A DNA stretch of 64,000 nucleotides, from the NCBI GenBank assembly GCA_016765685.1, contig JAESPR010000067.1, positions 23,579 to 87,578 of the forward strand, written 5' to 3'. The stretch's first letter is position 1; each line of letters starts with the position of its first letter. This document shows positions 43,648-55,200 of the stretch, piece by piece. The DNA is from Colwellia sp. Its GTDB lineage: Bacteria; Pseudomonadota; Gammaproteobacteria; Enterobacterales; Alteromonadaceae. The translations under genes and the position numbers were made by a program. The notes beneath the pieces were generated by a model. That model was given only the letters and a program-made list of their open reading frames with translations, had not been told where the DNA came from and ran no database searches.

Positions 43648-45999
43648 TTATTGTGGTGTTGCTTGTAATGTTAATGTGATACCTGACGCTGCAGAATAGC
43701 CATAAATATCAATGTACCAGGTGCCTTCTTGAGGTGCTGAAAAGGAGCAAGATTCATTATTACCACTTAAGTAAGGACGACAATCAGAGGTAGATAAGGT
43801 CGATTGTTTTCCTTGAGTAACATATAAATCTGCATCACCGCTACCACCGGCAATAGCAATGGTTAAATCAGCATAACCAGCACTTAAGTCATAAGTATAT
43901 CGAGTCCATTTTTTTCTCGATACAGAGACATTGTTTACAGATACATCAACAGGTTGAGCTGCTCCACCACCGGTGCTTGCAGGCGTGTAATTAGCGACAA
44001 GACTAACATTAGCAAAATCTGAGTAGGCATTTAAACGTACATAATAAATACCATCTGTTTGCGTGCCAGTACATGATTCATTGTTACCACCAATATAAGG
44101 GCGGCAATCAAAGTTAGCATCTGTTGGTGCAGAGCCAAATCTCACAGAAAGATCAGCATCACCACTGCCACCACTCATAGTAAAGCTAATGTCAGTAGCG
44201 CCTGCAGGAACGTCAAAGGTGTAGTTTAGGTCATTATCTTTTGTTGCAGATAAGCTATTTTTAGCAACACCATTTTCAAGCACGCTTGTTGTTGGTGGTG
44301 GTGGTGTAACACCTCCGCCATTACCATCACAGCCATTGTTGGTTATATAATCTATGGCATCTTTCGTTTGTGCTAAGCCGTAACCAAATTTAACGTCACG
44401 ACCACTAGCACCTAAATCTTGAGCGGTAGTATTTAGCACGTTACGAATTTCTACGTTGGTACAAGAAGGGTGGTGACTCCAAACGAGTGCCGCAACACCA
44501 GCAACATGTGGAGAAGCCATTGAAGTGCCACTCATTTTTCCGTAATTTCCGGCACCTATATTAACACTCGCATTTGAACCTATATTGGTGAGCATTGCCG
44601 CGCCATCAGTATCTGAAACGGTTACTGCCGGAATGTTGGTACTGTTGCTTGTTCCTAATGTGCCACCAAAAGAACCGGCGGCATTATTATAAATAATAGC
44701 GCCTACACCACCGCTATCTTGACAAGCCTTAACTTTGTCATGAAACGAAATATTACCACGTTGAATTAAACAAACTTGACCTGAAGCACTGTTATTAATC
44801 GCTTCACCAGTACCAAAATTAAAGAGTGAAGCATTAGCTGAACCTTGGTTTTCTAATGCATTGGCGTTATAAGCAGTACCGGCAACGCTAGCTTCAACTA
44901 CCGATCCCTGTCCAGTTGGATAAGTTGAATAAACATCAACACCAGGGCCTGAAATTTCAACTTGAGTATTTTTTTGTGAAAAATCGGCAAGCGCTTTGGT
45001 GCTATCAACAGCAGCAACTGACATCACTGAATCATAAGAAGCGGGATAACTTAAGGCATCTGTTGTACTGGTTGCCACACCATCATTACCTGCTGCTGCA
45101 ATAAGTAAAGCACCCGCATCATAGGCTGCTTGTATCGCATTTCTTTCGGTGTTATTTGAACCTGAGCCACCTAAGCTCATATTAATAACACTTGAGCCAT
45201 TACTAACACATGTATTGATTGCGCTAGCGAGATCAGAAGAATATCCCCAACCTGAAGCATTAAAAACTTTAATGATATGAAGGCTAGGATCTGAACCAAT
45301 AACGCCACGTACACCAATACCATTATTAAGTGCAGCAATGGTACCGGCTACATGAGTACCGTGAGGACCGCCATTGTTAAACCAGTTACCGGTGCCACTG
45401 TCGTTGGTACCTGAAATTGTTCCGCCTTGTGCGCCCATATCTTCATGCGGTAGATCTAAACCAGAATCTATCACACAGATTTTTTTACCACCGGAGTTTG
45501 CTGAAGCAATGCTATCGTTAACCTGATCGGCTTGAACCATACCAATACCATAGGGAACACTTTGTGCCATAAAACGGCGTTGTAAATCTTCTTCAATGTA
45601 ATCAATATTACTATCAGAAGATAATACTTTTAAATCTTTAGCACTTAGCTCAGCGGTGATCATATTAAGTTCAGGATGATCTGTTTGAACGGTGATATTT
45701 AGTTTGTTTAGCGTTTTTTTAATATCAATGCTGCGTTCAATCGCAACATTTGCTACGGCATTAGTGAAAGAGCTGTCATCCATTACAACTGACTGTGCAG
45801 ACGTCTGTTTATATTTGATTATGTAGCGTTTAGCTAAAGCTGAAGTAGGCACAGAAACAATGGCATGATCCGTTACTAATACTCCTTTAGGCTGTGCTGC
45901 ATAAAGTGCTGTTGATACAGCTAAAGATAAAATACTTGCAGTAGATACTATTGCAGATATTTTCACGACGTTTTTTGATGTTTTAATGGTTTTCGACAT
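43648..45999 (-). CDS. Secreted subtilisin-like serine protease (S8) with PA and two PPC domains
   Basis: This extracellular peptidase has a signal peptide (residues 1-35, ending near YAAQ), an inhibitor-I9-type propeptide (about 55-140), and a catalytic domain with the triad D178 (VIDSG), H216 (HGTHVAGT) and S493 (SGTSMASPHVAG) plus oxyanion N305 (AAGNDG). A PA domain is inserted between the His and Ser parts (about 375-480). After a Gly/Pro linker come two pre-peptidase C-terminal domains (about 565-655 and 690-780) sharing SGGSGDADLSV and SCRPYxxGNNES-like repeats. It is a typical marine gammaproteobacterial exoprotease. It is transcribed leftward, divergent from the GGDEF gene with about 220 bp of promoter region between, and ends at a strong terminator. 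Confidence 0.94.
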   Translation of the reverse strand: MSKTIKTSKNVVKISAIVSTASILSLAVSTALYAAQPKGVLVTDHAIVSVPTSALAKRYIIKYKQTSAQSVVMDDSSFTNAVANVAIERSIDIKKTLNKLNITVQTDHPELNMITAELSAKDLKVLSSDSNIDYIEEDLQRRFMAQSVPYGIGMVQADQVNDSIASANSGGKKICVIDSGLDLPHEDMGAQGGTISGTNDSGTGNWFNNGGPHGTHVAGTIAALNNGIGVRGVIGSDPSLHIIKVFNASGWGYSSDLASAINTCVSNGSSVINMSLGGSGSNNTERNAIQAAYDAGALLIAAAGNDGVATSTTDALSYPASYDSVMSVAAVDSTKALADFSQKNTQVEISGPGVDVYSTYPTGQGSVVEASVAGTAYNANALENQGSANASLFNFGTGEAINNSASGQVCLIQRGNISFHDKVKACQDSGGVGAIIYNNAAGSFGGTLGTSNSTNIPAVTVSDTDGAAMLTNIGSNASVNIGAGNYGKMSGTSMASPHVAGVAALVWSHHPSCTNVEIRNVLNTTAQDLGASGRDVKFGYGLAQTKDAIDYITNNGCDGNGGGVTPPPPTTSVLENGVAKNSLSATKDNDLNYTFDVPAGATDISFTMSGGSGDADLSVRFGSAPTDANFDCRPYIGGNNESCTGTQTDGIYYVRLNAYSDFANVSLVANYTPASTGGGAAQPVDVSVNNVSVSRKKWTRYTYDLSAGYADLTIAIAGGSGDADLYVTQGKQSTLSTSDCRPYLSGNNESCSFSAPQEGTWYIDIYGYSAASGITLTLQATPQ

Positions 46000-46220
46000 A
46001 CATGACTACCCTTCTTGAAGTGCGGTTATAATTATAATTGTATTTATTTTGAACAACAAAAATATAACACTATATTCACAAATGTTACAAGATATTTCTT
46101 TTTAAGTGTCGTTTTTACGGGTAATAGTGGCAACATTGTCTATTAAAGCTGTTTAGCTTTTATTTTATCCAACAATCGCTTTATACTGATTTTATAACCT
46201 TTTTCACACGGCTAGTATTT

Positions 46221-48161
46221 TTGATCGTTAAGTTATCTACAAAGTTTTTAATCATAGTGCTTTACTTACTCTTTTTTACAAAAGCGGGTTTTGCTCTTGC
46301 TGTCCAAAACTCAGAGCAAGGCATTGTCGCTTTTGATAATGCGGTGACAAAAATTGAAAAATTAATTGATAGCAATGTTCCGTTAGCACAACTGGAATTG
46401 AAGCGCTTTGAAGGGCGTTTAGATGAATTATCGTTAAAACAGAAAATCACCTACCAAAATTTATTAACAGATATATATATTTCACAAGGACAGTTTCATT
46501 TAGGTAAACAAGCGGCTACTGAAGGTTTAGCGCTGACACTAAAACTTTCCAGTCCTAGTTTATTAATATCTGAATTACTTTATAGTCGCGGTTTTGCTAA
46601 TGAAAGCATTGGTGAGACTGCATTAGCCAGCAAAGATTACGAAAGTGGCCTAGAGTTAGCAAAATCCCTGCATGACAAAGTATTAATCGCCACCGGTTTA
46701 ATTAATTTAGGCGCTATTTACTATCTTACCGACCGTTATGAAAATTCTTTAACGGTCTTAAATGATGCTTACAATATTGCCAAACAAACGGATGATGATG
46801 AACTTAAAGGTGCGGTCAATTCTGAGTTAGGTATTTTGTACGCTTATCTTGATAGAAATAAGCAAGCAATGGTTTATTATCAGCAATCGTATCAATATTA
46901 TAAAAAAGCGGACAAAACCATTTTAGCGTTGAACGCTTTAGTTAATATTGGTATGAACCACCTGTTTGAAAAAGAGTATGAACAGGCAATAACAGCCTAC
47001 AAAACTATCATAGATGAATCTGATGGCGTTGCGCCTAATCAAATTATGTACAGAACTTATTCAGGATTGTCTTGGGCAAATTTAAAAAAGAAAGATCCTA
47101 ACCCAGAAGTTAGTTATCAATATTTGTTGTTGTCAAAGCAGTATATGCAAAGTATTGAGCAGTATGATATTGAATTACAATATTACTTAGATGAAGCTTT
47201 TGTATTGTTTGAAATAGAACGTTTTGATGAAACCCTTGACAGTATAAGCACCGTTGAGAATATTTTAGCAGCGCAAATGCCTTTGGGTCAGTTAAAAATG
47301 CAAGCCCGTATTAGCATTGTTAATCTAAAATCTAAAACATACTTTAAGCTTGGTCATTACCAACAAGCCTATGATTTACAAGCGCAGCGATTATCGTTAA
47401 CGCAAGTTATGCGTGCAAAAGAGCATATTCAATCGGTTGCAGAAGTTCGTTTAACCTTAGAAGCGAAAGAGGCTGATTTGCACAAGCAAGTATTAAAAAA
47501 CCAGCAAACATTACAAGAAATAGCATTATCAACGGCAGAGCAAGAACAGCAACAACAAAAGTTATACCTGTTTACTATTGCCGTGGTCGCGCTAATATTT
47601 GCCTGGTTGTTAGTTAAATTAATTCAAGGTCAACGCAAACTTTACCACGCTTCTAGCATTGATATGTTAACAGGTATAGCGAATCGTAGAAAATTGATGA
47701 GAAAAGGGCGGAAATTTATTCACCGTGCAAGCGCTAAAAAAACTGACTTCAGTGTTATTATGATTGACATAGATCACTTTAAAAAGGTGAATGATCAATT
47801 TGGTCATAGTGTTGGTGATCAGGTCTTGAAAAAAGTGGTTGAACTAGGTGAAGATTTTATGCGAAACACCGATGTTTTTGGCCGTTTCGGTGGTGAAGAA
47901 TTTATTGTATTCTTACCTCACACGTCAACTTCACAAGCAAAAATCATTGCCGAACGATTTCGAACCGCTGTTGAAGGCTATTCATGGGGTATTATTAATG
48001 GCTTAGATGACTCTTTTGCCACCAGTATTAGTATTGGTATTGCCAGTAGTGTAGATATGCCTGTGGATGAAAAATATGATTTAACCGCCTTAATTAATCG
48101 AGCGGACAGTTTATTATACCAAGCGAAAAATCAGGGACGAAATAAGGTGTGCAGCGAATGA
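46221..48161 (+). CDS. TPR-containing membrane diguanylate cyclase (GGDEF)
   Basis: Diguanylate cyclases make cyclic di-GMP, which controls biofilm and motility. The 646-aa protein has an N-terminal hydrophobic segment (LIIVLYLLFFTKAGFALA, signal peptide or anchor), a periplasmic TPR solenoid (about 50-390), a coiled coil, and one membrane segment (about 450-470). The cytoplasmic GGDEF domain has the active site GGEEF (about 556-560), and RNTD five residues earlier forms an intact I-site for product inhibition. The start is a TTG at 46221; no ATG lies before the signal sequence, so TTG or a nearby GTG must be used. Its stop overlaps the start of the next GGDEF gene (ATGA). Confidence 0.9.
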   Translation: MIVKLSTKFLIIVLYLLFFTKAGFALAVQNSEQGIVAFDNAVTKIEKLIDSNVPLAQLELKRFEGRLDELSLKQKITYQNLLTDIYISQGQFHLGKQAATEGLALTLKLSSPSLLISELLYSRGFANESIGETALASKDYESGLELAKSLHDKVLIATGLINLGAIYYLTDRYENSLTVLNDAYNIAKQTDDDELKGAVNSELGILYAYLDRNKQAMVYYQQSYQYYKKADKTILALNALVNIGMNHLFEKEYEQAITAYKTIIDESDGVAPNQIMYRTYSGLSWANLKKKDPNPEVSYQYLLLSKQYMQSIEQYDIELQYYLDEAFVLFEIERFDETLDSISTVENILAAQMPLGQLKMQARISIVNLKSKTYFKLGHYQQAYDLQAQRLSLTQVMRAKEHIQSVAEVRLTLEAKEADLHKQVLKNQQTLQEIALSTAEQEQQQQKLYLFTIAVVALIFAWLLVKLIQGQRKLYHASSIDMLTGIANRRKLMRKGRKFIHRASAKKTDFSVIMIDIDHFKKVNDQFGHSVGDQVLKKVVELGEDFMRNTDVFGRFGGEEFIVFLPHTSTSQAKIIAERFRTAVEGYSWGIINGLDDSFATSISIGIASSVDMPVDEKYDLTALINRADSLLYQAKNQGRNKVCSE

Positions 48162-49384
48162 ATAAAAGCTTAACTGTTTTGATTTTTTCATTGTACTGTA
48201 TGGTTTGCCATATCGCGGTAGCTTACGAAAAAAACGAAAGTCCAACCTTAACGAAAGTGAATGAATATAACCTTCGCGCCGATATAATAACCTTTGTTCA
48301 GTTATCAAGCAGTGCACCTAATAAAGCCTATGTGCTGTTGTCAACTTTTGATCTTGATGCTACAGCATACAATTATGCCGAGCAGTATTTAGTTTTATTA
48401 GCAAAAGCAAAAATAAAACAGTACCAACAGCAACACCAAGAGGTTATTTCGTTAATCAAAAAAACCATTGCCTTAAGAAAGTATATTGTTGAAAAACAAT
48501 TGAATACACCGTTGTTTTCTAATGCTCATTTGGTGCTGGCTACTAGTTATGCTGCAATAAAAGATTTTGACCAAGCGTATCAAGCAAAAAAAGACTTTGT
48601 GGATGAATATAATGATTACAGTGATGATAATCGTGAAAATACGGTTAAAGAACTTACCAAAAAATACGAAATAGCTCATAAAATTGAAGCGAATGAATTA
48701 CTGGATAATCAAAACAAGCTAAAAGAATTACGACTCGAAGAAGTACACAAACAACAGCAAGATCAGCAACAACAGTTCATTTTAATTACACTCACTATCA
48801 TATTATTTGTTTTATTATTTTTACGACAGCTTAAAATACGCAAAAAATTACTTTTTCTGACCAAAACAGACAGCTTAACGGGCATATTAAATCGAGCCGC
48901 TTTATTTAATCAAGGGCAAAAACTCGTTAAAATTTCAAGCCAAAAAGAGCTGCAATTAAGTCTTTCACTTTTTGATATCGACCACTTTAAGTCAATAAAC
49001 GATGAGTTTGGTCATCATGTTGGCGACTTAGTATTAGAAAAAATTTCCCACTTAGTAAGTGAAACGATGCGAGCTCGAGATGTTTTTTCGCGCTTAGGTG
49101 GGGAAGAATTTGTCATTATTTTGCCTAATACCGATATTGATAAAGCTAAAGCTATCGCAGTACGGGTAATGGAAAAAATAGCCGATCATGATTTTGGCGA
49201 ATGTGGGGTGAATCGCCCTATTACGCTCAGTATTGGGGTAGCTAATTTAAACGAAACTAAGGCCGTGTTTGATGACCTTCTTCATGCCGCAGATTTAGCG
49301 ATGTATCAGGCTAAAGCGCAAGGGCGAAATCAAATGGTAAGTTATGCAAACATTGCTGAACACCAAGAAAGGCGTCAACGTTAA
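48158..49384 (+). CDS. Membrane diguanylate cyclase (GGDEF), shorter paralogue
   Basis: It starts at the ATG overlapping the previous stop (ATGA); an upstream GTG at 48149 is less likely. It has a signal peptide (about 1-22, ending VAYEKN), a short helical periplasmic domain, a coiled coil, a membrane segment (ILITLTIILFVLLFL region), and a GGDEF domain with GGEEF near residues 313-317 and I-site RARD five residues earlier. At about 408 aa it resembles a shortened version of the preceding gene. The two are probably a tandem duplication in one operon, with different sensor length. Both appear catalytically competent. Confidence 0.9.
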   Translation: MNKSLTVLIFSLYCMVCHIAVAYEKNESPTLTKVNEYNLRADIITFVQLSSSAPNKAYVLLSTFDLDATAYNYAEQYLVLLAKAKIKQYQQQHQEVISLIKKTIALRKYIVEKQLNTPLFSNAHLVLATSYAAIKDFDQAYQAKKDFVDEYNDYSDDNRENTVKELTKKYEIAHKIEANELLDNQNKLKELRLEEVHKQQQDQQQQFILITLTIILFVLLFLRQLKIRKKLLFLTKTDSLTGILNRAALFNQGQKLVKISSQKELQLSLSLFDIDHFKSINDEFGHHVGDLVLEKISHLVSETMRARDVFSRLGGEEFVIILPNTDIDKAKAIAVRVMEKIADHDFGECGVNRPITLSIGVANLNETKAVFDDLLHAADLAMYQAKAQGRNQMVSYANIAEHQERRQR

Positions 49385-49535
49385 CTTTTTTATTGTCTTT
49401 GCTATTTTTTCTAGCGGGATAATCATATAAGCTAGATAAGATCTTTTTTAAGTAAAATAAACTCAAAATTTATCGCTAATTTAATCGCACCAATGTTGGC
49501 GATACTCATATTTACGGGAATAGGAAAATCATTGC

Positions 49536-51833
49536 ATGTCAGATGTGCTCGAATATGGTCCAGATGGGGTAGAACAAGTTCCTCTAAGACGTTTTACCGA
49601 AGAAGCTTATTTAAACTACTCCATGTACGTTATTATGGACAGAGCTTTACCACATATTGGTGATGGCTTAAAACCCGTGCAGCGTCGAATTGTTTATGCC
49701 ATGTCAGAGCTTGGTTTATCGGCAACCGCAAAATATAAAAAATCGGCTCGTACCGTGGGCGATGTGTTAGGTAAATTTCATCCCCATGGTGACAGCGCTT
49801 GTTATGAAGCCATGGTATTGATGGCGCAGCCTTTTTCATATCGTTATCCGTTAGTTGATGGGCAAGGTAACTGGGGCGCACCCGATGATCCTAAATCGTT
49901 TGCGGCCATGCGTTATACCGAGTCGCGTTTATCAAAGTTTAGTGAAGTATTACTTGCTGAGCTGGGTTTAGGAACGGTTGATTGGGTGCCAAATTTTGAC
50001 GGCACCATGAAAGAGCCAAAAACACTGCCGGCTCGTTTGCCGCATATTATGCTTAACGGCATTACCGGTATTGCTGTGGGCATGGCAACGGATATTCCGC
50101 CACATAATGTTCGTGAAATTGCTAATGCTTGTGTACATTTAATTGACCAACCTAAAGCCGAAGTAGCTGATTTATTAACTTTTGTGCAAGGACCCGATTA
50201 TCCTACCGATGCTGAAATAATTACCCCTAAAGCCGATATTGAAAAAATTTACCAAACCGGACGTGGCAGCATAAAAATGCGCGCTATTTATGAAATAGAA
50301 CAAGGTGAAGTGGTTATTACTGCGTTGCCTCATCAAGCATCTGGCGGTAAAATATTAGAGCAAATTGCCGGACAAATGACCGCTAAAAAATTACCCATGG
50401 TGGTTGATCTTCGTGATGAGTCTGATCATGAAAACCCAGTGCGTTTGGTGGTGGTGCCACGTTCAAACCGAGTTGATATTGAACAATTAATGCAGCATTT
50501 ATTTGCCAGCACTGATTTAGAAAAAAGCTATCGCGTTAATATCAACATGATTGGCTTAGACAATCGTCCCGCGGTTAAAAACTTACGTGAAATATTAACA
50601 GAGTGGCTTGAATATCGCCGTGAAACGGTGCGCCGACGTTTACAGTATCGTTTAGATAAAGTACTGGCGCGTTTGCATATTTTAGATGGTTTATTAGTTG
50701 CCTACTTAAATATAGACGAAGTGATTGAGATCATTCGTGGTTTTGACGATCCAAAAGCCGAGTTAATGTCTCGCTTTGCTTTATCTGAAATTCAAGCTCA
50801 CGCCATTTTAGAAATTAAACTAAGACAATTAGCAAAATTAGAAGAAGTTAAAATTCGCGCAGAACAAGACGAATTACATAAAGATCAAGAATACTTAGAA
50901 AAAATTCTTAATTCAAAAGCGCGTATGAGTACGCTGATGAAGAAAGAGATTCTTGCCGCAGCTAAAGAGTATGGTGATGATCGCCGCTCTCAATTGGTAG
51001 AGCGCAGCGAATCAAAAGCCTTGACCGAAAAAGATCTGGTGCCAAGTGAACCAGTAACTATTGTGGTATCTGATAAAGGTTGGGCACGTTGTGCCAAAGG
51101 TCATGATATTGACGCAACGGCGTTAAATTATAAAGCCGGTGATGGTTATTTATGCTCTGCCAAAGGGCGCAGTAATCGACCCGTAGCCTTTTTTGATTCA
51201 TCAGGGCGAGCTTTCACTACCGACGCGCATACATTACCTACAGCGCGTAGCCAAGGTGAACCGTTAACAGGGCGCTTTAATTTAGCGACGGGTGAGAACT
51301 TTGTGCATTGTCTGATGGCCAGTGATGAAACTAAATACCTATTGGTTAGTGATGCAGGCTACGGTTTTGTCAGTAGCTTTAGCGACATGATCAGTCGTAA
51401 TAAAAATGGTAAAACAATGATATCTTTACCACAAGCGGCAAAAGTTTTAACACCACAAGTAATAGATAGTATTGAAAGTGATTCCTGCCTCGCTATTACA
51501 ACAGAAGGGCGAATGTTAGTGTTTCCCGTGATAAATTTGCCAGTGCTGAGTAAAGGCAAGGGTAATAAAATTATTAATATACCACCAGTAAAAGCAAAAG
51601 CCCGTGAAGAGTTTGTCACCATACTCGCTATTGTGCCTGAGGGGGCTTCAATAACACTTCACGCGGGACGTCGCAAACTGACCTTAAAACCAACGGATAT
51701 TGATCATTACCGCGGTGAAAGAGGACGTCGAGGTAACAAACTACCACGCGGTTTACAACGGGTAGATCAAGTGGAAATTGAATTGCCTAAAGTTAGTCAA
51801 GAAGCCAAAATAGAGATAGATCAGCAGTTTTAG
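49536..51833 (+). CDS. parC: DNA topoisomerase IV subunit A
   Basis: ParC is the DNA-cutting subunit that pairs with ParE. The 765-aa protein has the winged-helix CAP domain and the active Tyr in [11 protein letters not shown] (Y127). The quinolone-determining segment [12 protein letters not shown] carries wild-type-like Ser87 and Glu91. A coiled-coil tower follows, then a C-terminal beta-pinwheel domain (from about 500). It matches Escherichia coli ParC over long stretches. It lies about 48 kb from parE in this window; much of that distance is the Tn7-like element and the defence island. The start ATG follows a GGGAATAGGAAA stretch that can serve as ribosome site. Intact. Confidence 0.97.
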   Translation: MSDVLEYGPDGVEQVPLRRFTEEAYLNYSMYVIMDRALPHIGDGLKPVQRRIVYAMSELGLSATAKYKKSARTVGDVLGKFHPHGDSACYEAMVLMAQPFSYRYPLVDGQGNWGAPDDPKSFAAMRYTESRLSKFSEVLLAELGLGTVDWVPNFDGTMKEPKTLPARLPHIMLNGITGIAVGMATDIPPHNVREIANACVHLIDQPKAEVADLLTFVQGPDYPTDAEIITPKADIEKIYQTGRGSIKMRAIYEIEQGEVVITALPHQASGGKILEQIAGQMTAKKLPMVVDLRDESDHENPVRLVVVPRSNRVDIEQLMQHLFASTDLEKSYRVNINMIGLDNRPAVKNLREILTEWLEYRRETVRRRLQYRLDKVLARLHILDGLLVAYLNIDEVIEIIRGFDDPKAELMSRFALSEIQAHAILEIKLRQLAKLEEVKIRAEQDELHKDQEYLEKILNSKARMSTLMKKEILAAAKEYGDDRRSQLVERSESKALTEKDLVPSEPVTIVVSDKGWARCAKGHDIDATALNYKAGDGYLCSAKGRSNRPVAFFDSSGRAFTTDAHTLPTARSQGEPLTGRFNLATGENFVHCLMASDETKYLLVSDAGYGFVSSFSDMISRNKNGKTMISLPQAAKVLTPQVIDSIESDSCLAITTEGRMLVFPVINLPVLSKGKGNKIINIPPVKAKAREEFVTILAIVPEGASITLHAGRRKLTLKPTDIDHYRGERGRRGNKLPRGLQRVDQVEIELPKVSQEAKIEIDQQF

Positions 51834-52035
51834 GTGAAGTCAGAGGTTGAGCTATACAAGGGCTAGCGGAGAGGTAAAAAAACACTTTTCGCTCTATTCC
51901 TTCATCTCAGAAAAAATTAACTTTTTTGAACTTTTATCATTACAAAGATCAGATCAAAGTATAACAACACAAATATTTTGAGAATGACTTGATTTCATAA
52001 CAAAAACATCAGAATTTCAAGCGCTTAGAAAATAA
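51834..52035. other. Intergenic stretch after parC
   Basis: AT-rich, with no gene seen. A weak T-rich stretch could terminate parC. The sequence just before 52036 may include the left end of the decayed insertion sequence whose coding start follows. Confidence 0.4.
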
Positions 52036-52170
52036 ATGACGGAATGTTTTTCTGCTATCCCTGATCCCCGACAGCAACTTAAATGTGATTATAGTCAGCA
52101 CGATATTTTGATGTGTGCTTTTGCCTACATGGATAATGGTATGAACCCACCCCACTCCCTATCGACTTAG
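52036..52170 (+). pseudogene. N-terminal scrap of a transposase gene
   Basis: An ATG at 52036 opens 44 codons beginning MTECFSAIPDPRQQLK, with SQHDILMCAFAYM after it. The pattern FSxIPDPRQ followed by a conserved DIL helix is the start of a DDE transposase of the ISAs1/H-repeat-like or a related group. The frame then ends at TAG after unrelated sequence, so only the first 35-40 residues remain. The exact IS family is uncertain. Confidence 0.6.
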
Positions 52171-52267
52171 GGTGCGAAATATCGGCTCAATACAATAATC
52201 CCTTACTTTCGTACTATCTAGTTATAAACTATTATAGGTTGTAGGTGTCTTTGACTAAATATCCATT

Positions 52268-55200
52268 ATGTTAACAATCAAACCTTTATTACTCGGCTGT
52301 GTTTTACTTGTTAGTAGTTTGACCACGCAAGCGGTCAGTCGGTTTGAGCACTTAACAATAAATCAGGGCCTATCACAAAGTACGATTTATGCCATGATTC
52401 AAGACAAACAGGGTTTTATTTGGATAGGTACACAATACGGTTTAAACCGTTACGATGGTTATGAATTTATAAATTATTATCATGATCCTACAAATTCCAA
52501 CTCACTATCGAGCAACTTTATTCTATCTTTGTATGAAGATAAGAAAGGAAGTATCTGGATAGGCACTTTCAATGGTTTAAACAAATATGATCCTAAAACA
52601 AACACCTTTACATTAGTAACCTTAAAAAGCCAAAGTAATAAAAAATTAACAAATACTCGTATTACAGCTATTTCAGGTGATGATAAACAACTATGGATAG
52701 GAACATTTAAAGATGGTCTTTGGCTATATAATTTCAAAGATCAACAACTCACTCCTTTTAACACGCTTCCTGAAATGGCTGAGAGATTATTAAATAATAA
52801 AATCACCACCATCATAAAAGATAACCAGCAAAGGATCTGGATCTCAACATGGAAAAATGGATTATTTCAATATAACACACAAGAAAACAGCTTTGTGCAC
52901 TATAAACATAAGAATACAGATATAAACACGCTATCGAGTAATTTTATTAACTATCTAACCACCGACAACAATGGTAATTTGTGGATAGCAACTAAAGATC
53001 GGGGGGTAGACAAGTTAATAATAAAAGAAAAACGCTTTATTCATTATACACATAACAAAAACAACGCTTTTTCTTTATCATCTAACAATGTTTATAGCGT
53101 GTTTATTGATAAAAAACATCAAGTTTGGATAGGCACTAAAAAAGGCTTAAATGTATTAGTCCCTAATACAAATAACTTTTCTCATTATCAGCATAGCAAC
53201 GATAGTCAAAGTATTAGCGGTAATACCATTCAATCGATTATGCAAACTCGTGACGGCATAATGTGGATTGGCACTTTTTCTTTTGGTTTAAACAAGTATA
53301 ACCCCAAATTAGAGAAAATATTACATTTTAATCATGATAAAAATAATCCCAATAGCCTAAGTAACAACAGTGTTTGGGCAATAAAAAGTGATATCAATAA
53401 TAATATTTGGGTTGGTACTTATGATGGGTTAAACCGCTATAACACAGACAGTGAAAAATTCATTCATTACCGTCACCACGACAAAAAAAATTCTATCAGC
53501 GGTAATTTAATTTGGTCAATATTATCAGATCATCAAGGATTATTATGGTTTGGTACTGGCAATGACAAAGGTTTAAATAAATTTGATCCTAATAGCCAAC
53601 AGTTCACCCATTACTACAATGATCCTAAACTAAAAAACAGTTTAAGCAAGGGCAGTATTTTAAGTGTTTTTGAAGACTCGAAAAAACGTTTATGGCTGGC
53701 CACTTACCATGGCGTTAATTTATTCGATCCTAAATTAGAACGTTTTAGTTATTATCAGCATGACTCAAAAAACATCCACAGTCTTAGCCATAATACGGTC
53801 ATTACTATTTATGAAGATTCAAATAATACTATTTGGGTTGGCACATTTGGTGGCGGTTTAAATAAGTTCAATGAAGAGCAACAAAACTTTACTCGTTATT
53901 TACATGACCCCAAAGATAATGATTCTATCAGTAGTAACAATGTAATGGCGATTATAGAAAATAGCCAAAAAGAGCTATGGATCACTACCTATGGTGGTGG
54001 ACTTAATAGGTTAGATAGAACAAGCGAAAAATTTCATCATATTAATAAAAAAAATGGACTAGCGAGCTTGTCGCTTTACGGTATATTGGAAGATAACCAG
54101 CAAAATTTATGGGTAAGTGGTAATAAAGGGTTATCGCGCATTAACCCTAAAACTTTTCATGTCGAAAATTATAGTGAAAATGACGGCTTACAAGGAGATG
54201 AATTTAATTTAGGGGCTTATTATAAAAGCCCCACTGGCGAGCTGTTTTTTGGTGGAACCAATGGATTTAATCGTTTTTTTCCTGAAGACATGGTGCATAA
54301 ATGGGATAATGTTCCGGTTGTGTTTACCAACATGTCTTTAGCAAATACGCCAGTACAAGTTTCGAACTCACCAGTAGACACTTCGTTTTCTTTACTCAAT
54401 ACCATAAATTACACTCCAGAAATTACACTTTCTTACTTACAAAGCTTTTTTTCATTTGATTTTTCCGCATTGAATTTTGCGAATTCATCTCGGCTAACGT
54501 ACAGCTATAAATTAGAAGGGTGGGATAAAGCTTGGATCTTAACGGGCGCTCTACATCGCCGGGCAACTTATACCAATATTCCTGCAGGTAATTACCGTTT
54601 ACGCGTTAGAGTACAAAATTCAAACGGGAGTTGGAGCAAAAATCAAGCGCAAATAAAGCTCACTATTACACCCGCACCATGGCGTACATGGTGGGCTTAT
54701 ATGTTTTATTTCATCACTGTATTTAGCATCATCAGCTATATTATTTATCAACGTAGAGAAAAATTTATCGCCATTAAAAGCCGAGAAGAACGCTTGTCAT
54801 TGGCATTATGGGGCAGTGGTAATGAACTTTGGGATTGGAATGTAGAGGAAGGTAGTATACTTAGATCTAGCACTGTGAATGCCTTTTATAATCAATCTAG
54901 TACCGAACCTTTTGATTATAGCCATCTTAAAGATCGCATACACAATGACGATTTAGAGAAAGTAATGAAAACTTTCAAGCAACAAGTCAATAAATGCAGC
55001 GATTTTATTGATGTAACCTACCGTATGAAAGATTTGCAAGGTAGGTGGCGCTGGGTGCGAAATAGAGCAAGAACAGTGTCAAAACAAGAAAATGGTCAAT
55101 CAGCAAGAATTGTAGGCACTATTCAAGATGTTCAAGAGCTGAAACAAAGTCAAGAAGATTTACGACAATTTAACAAAAAATTAGAGCTGCTTGTTACTGA

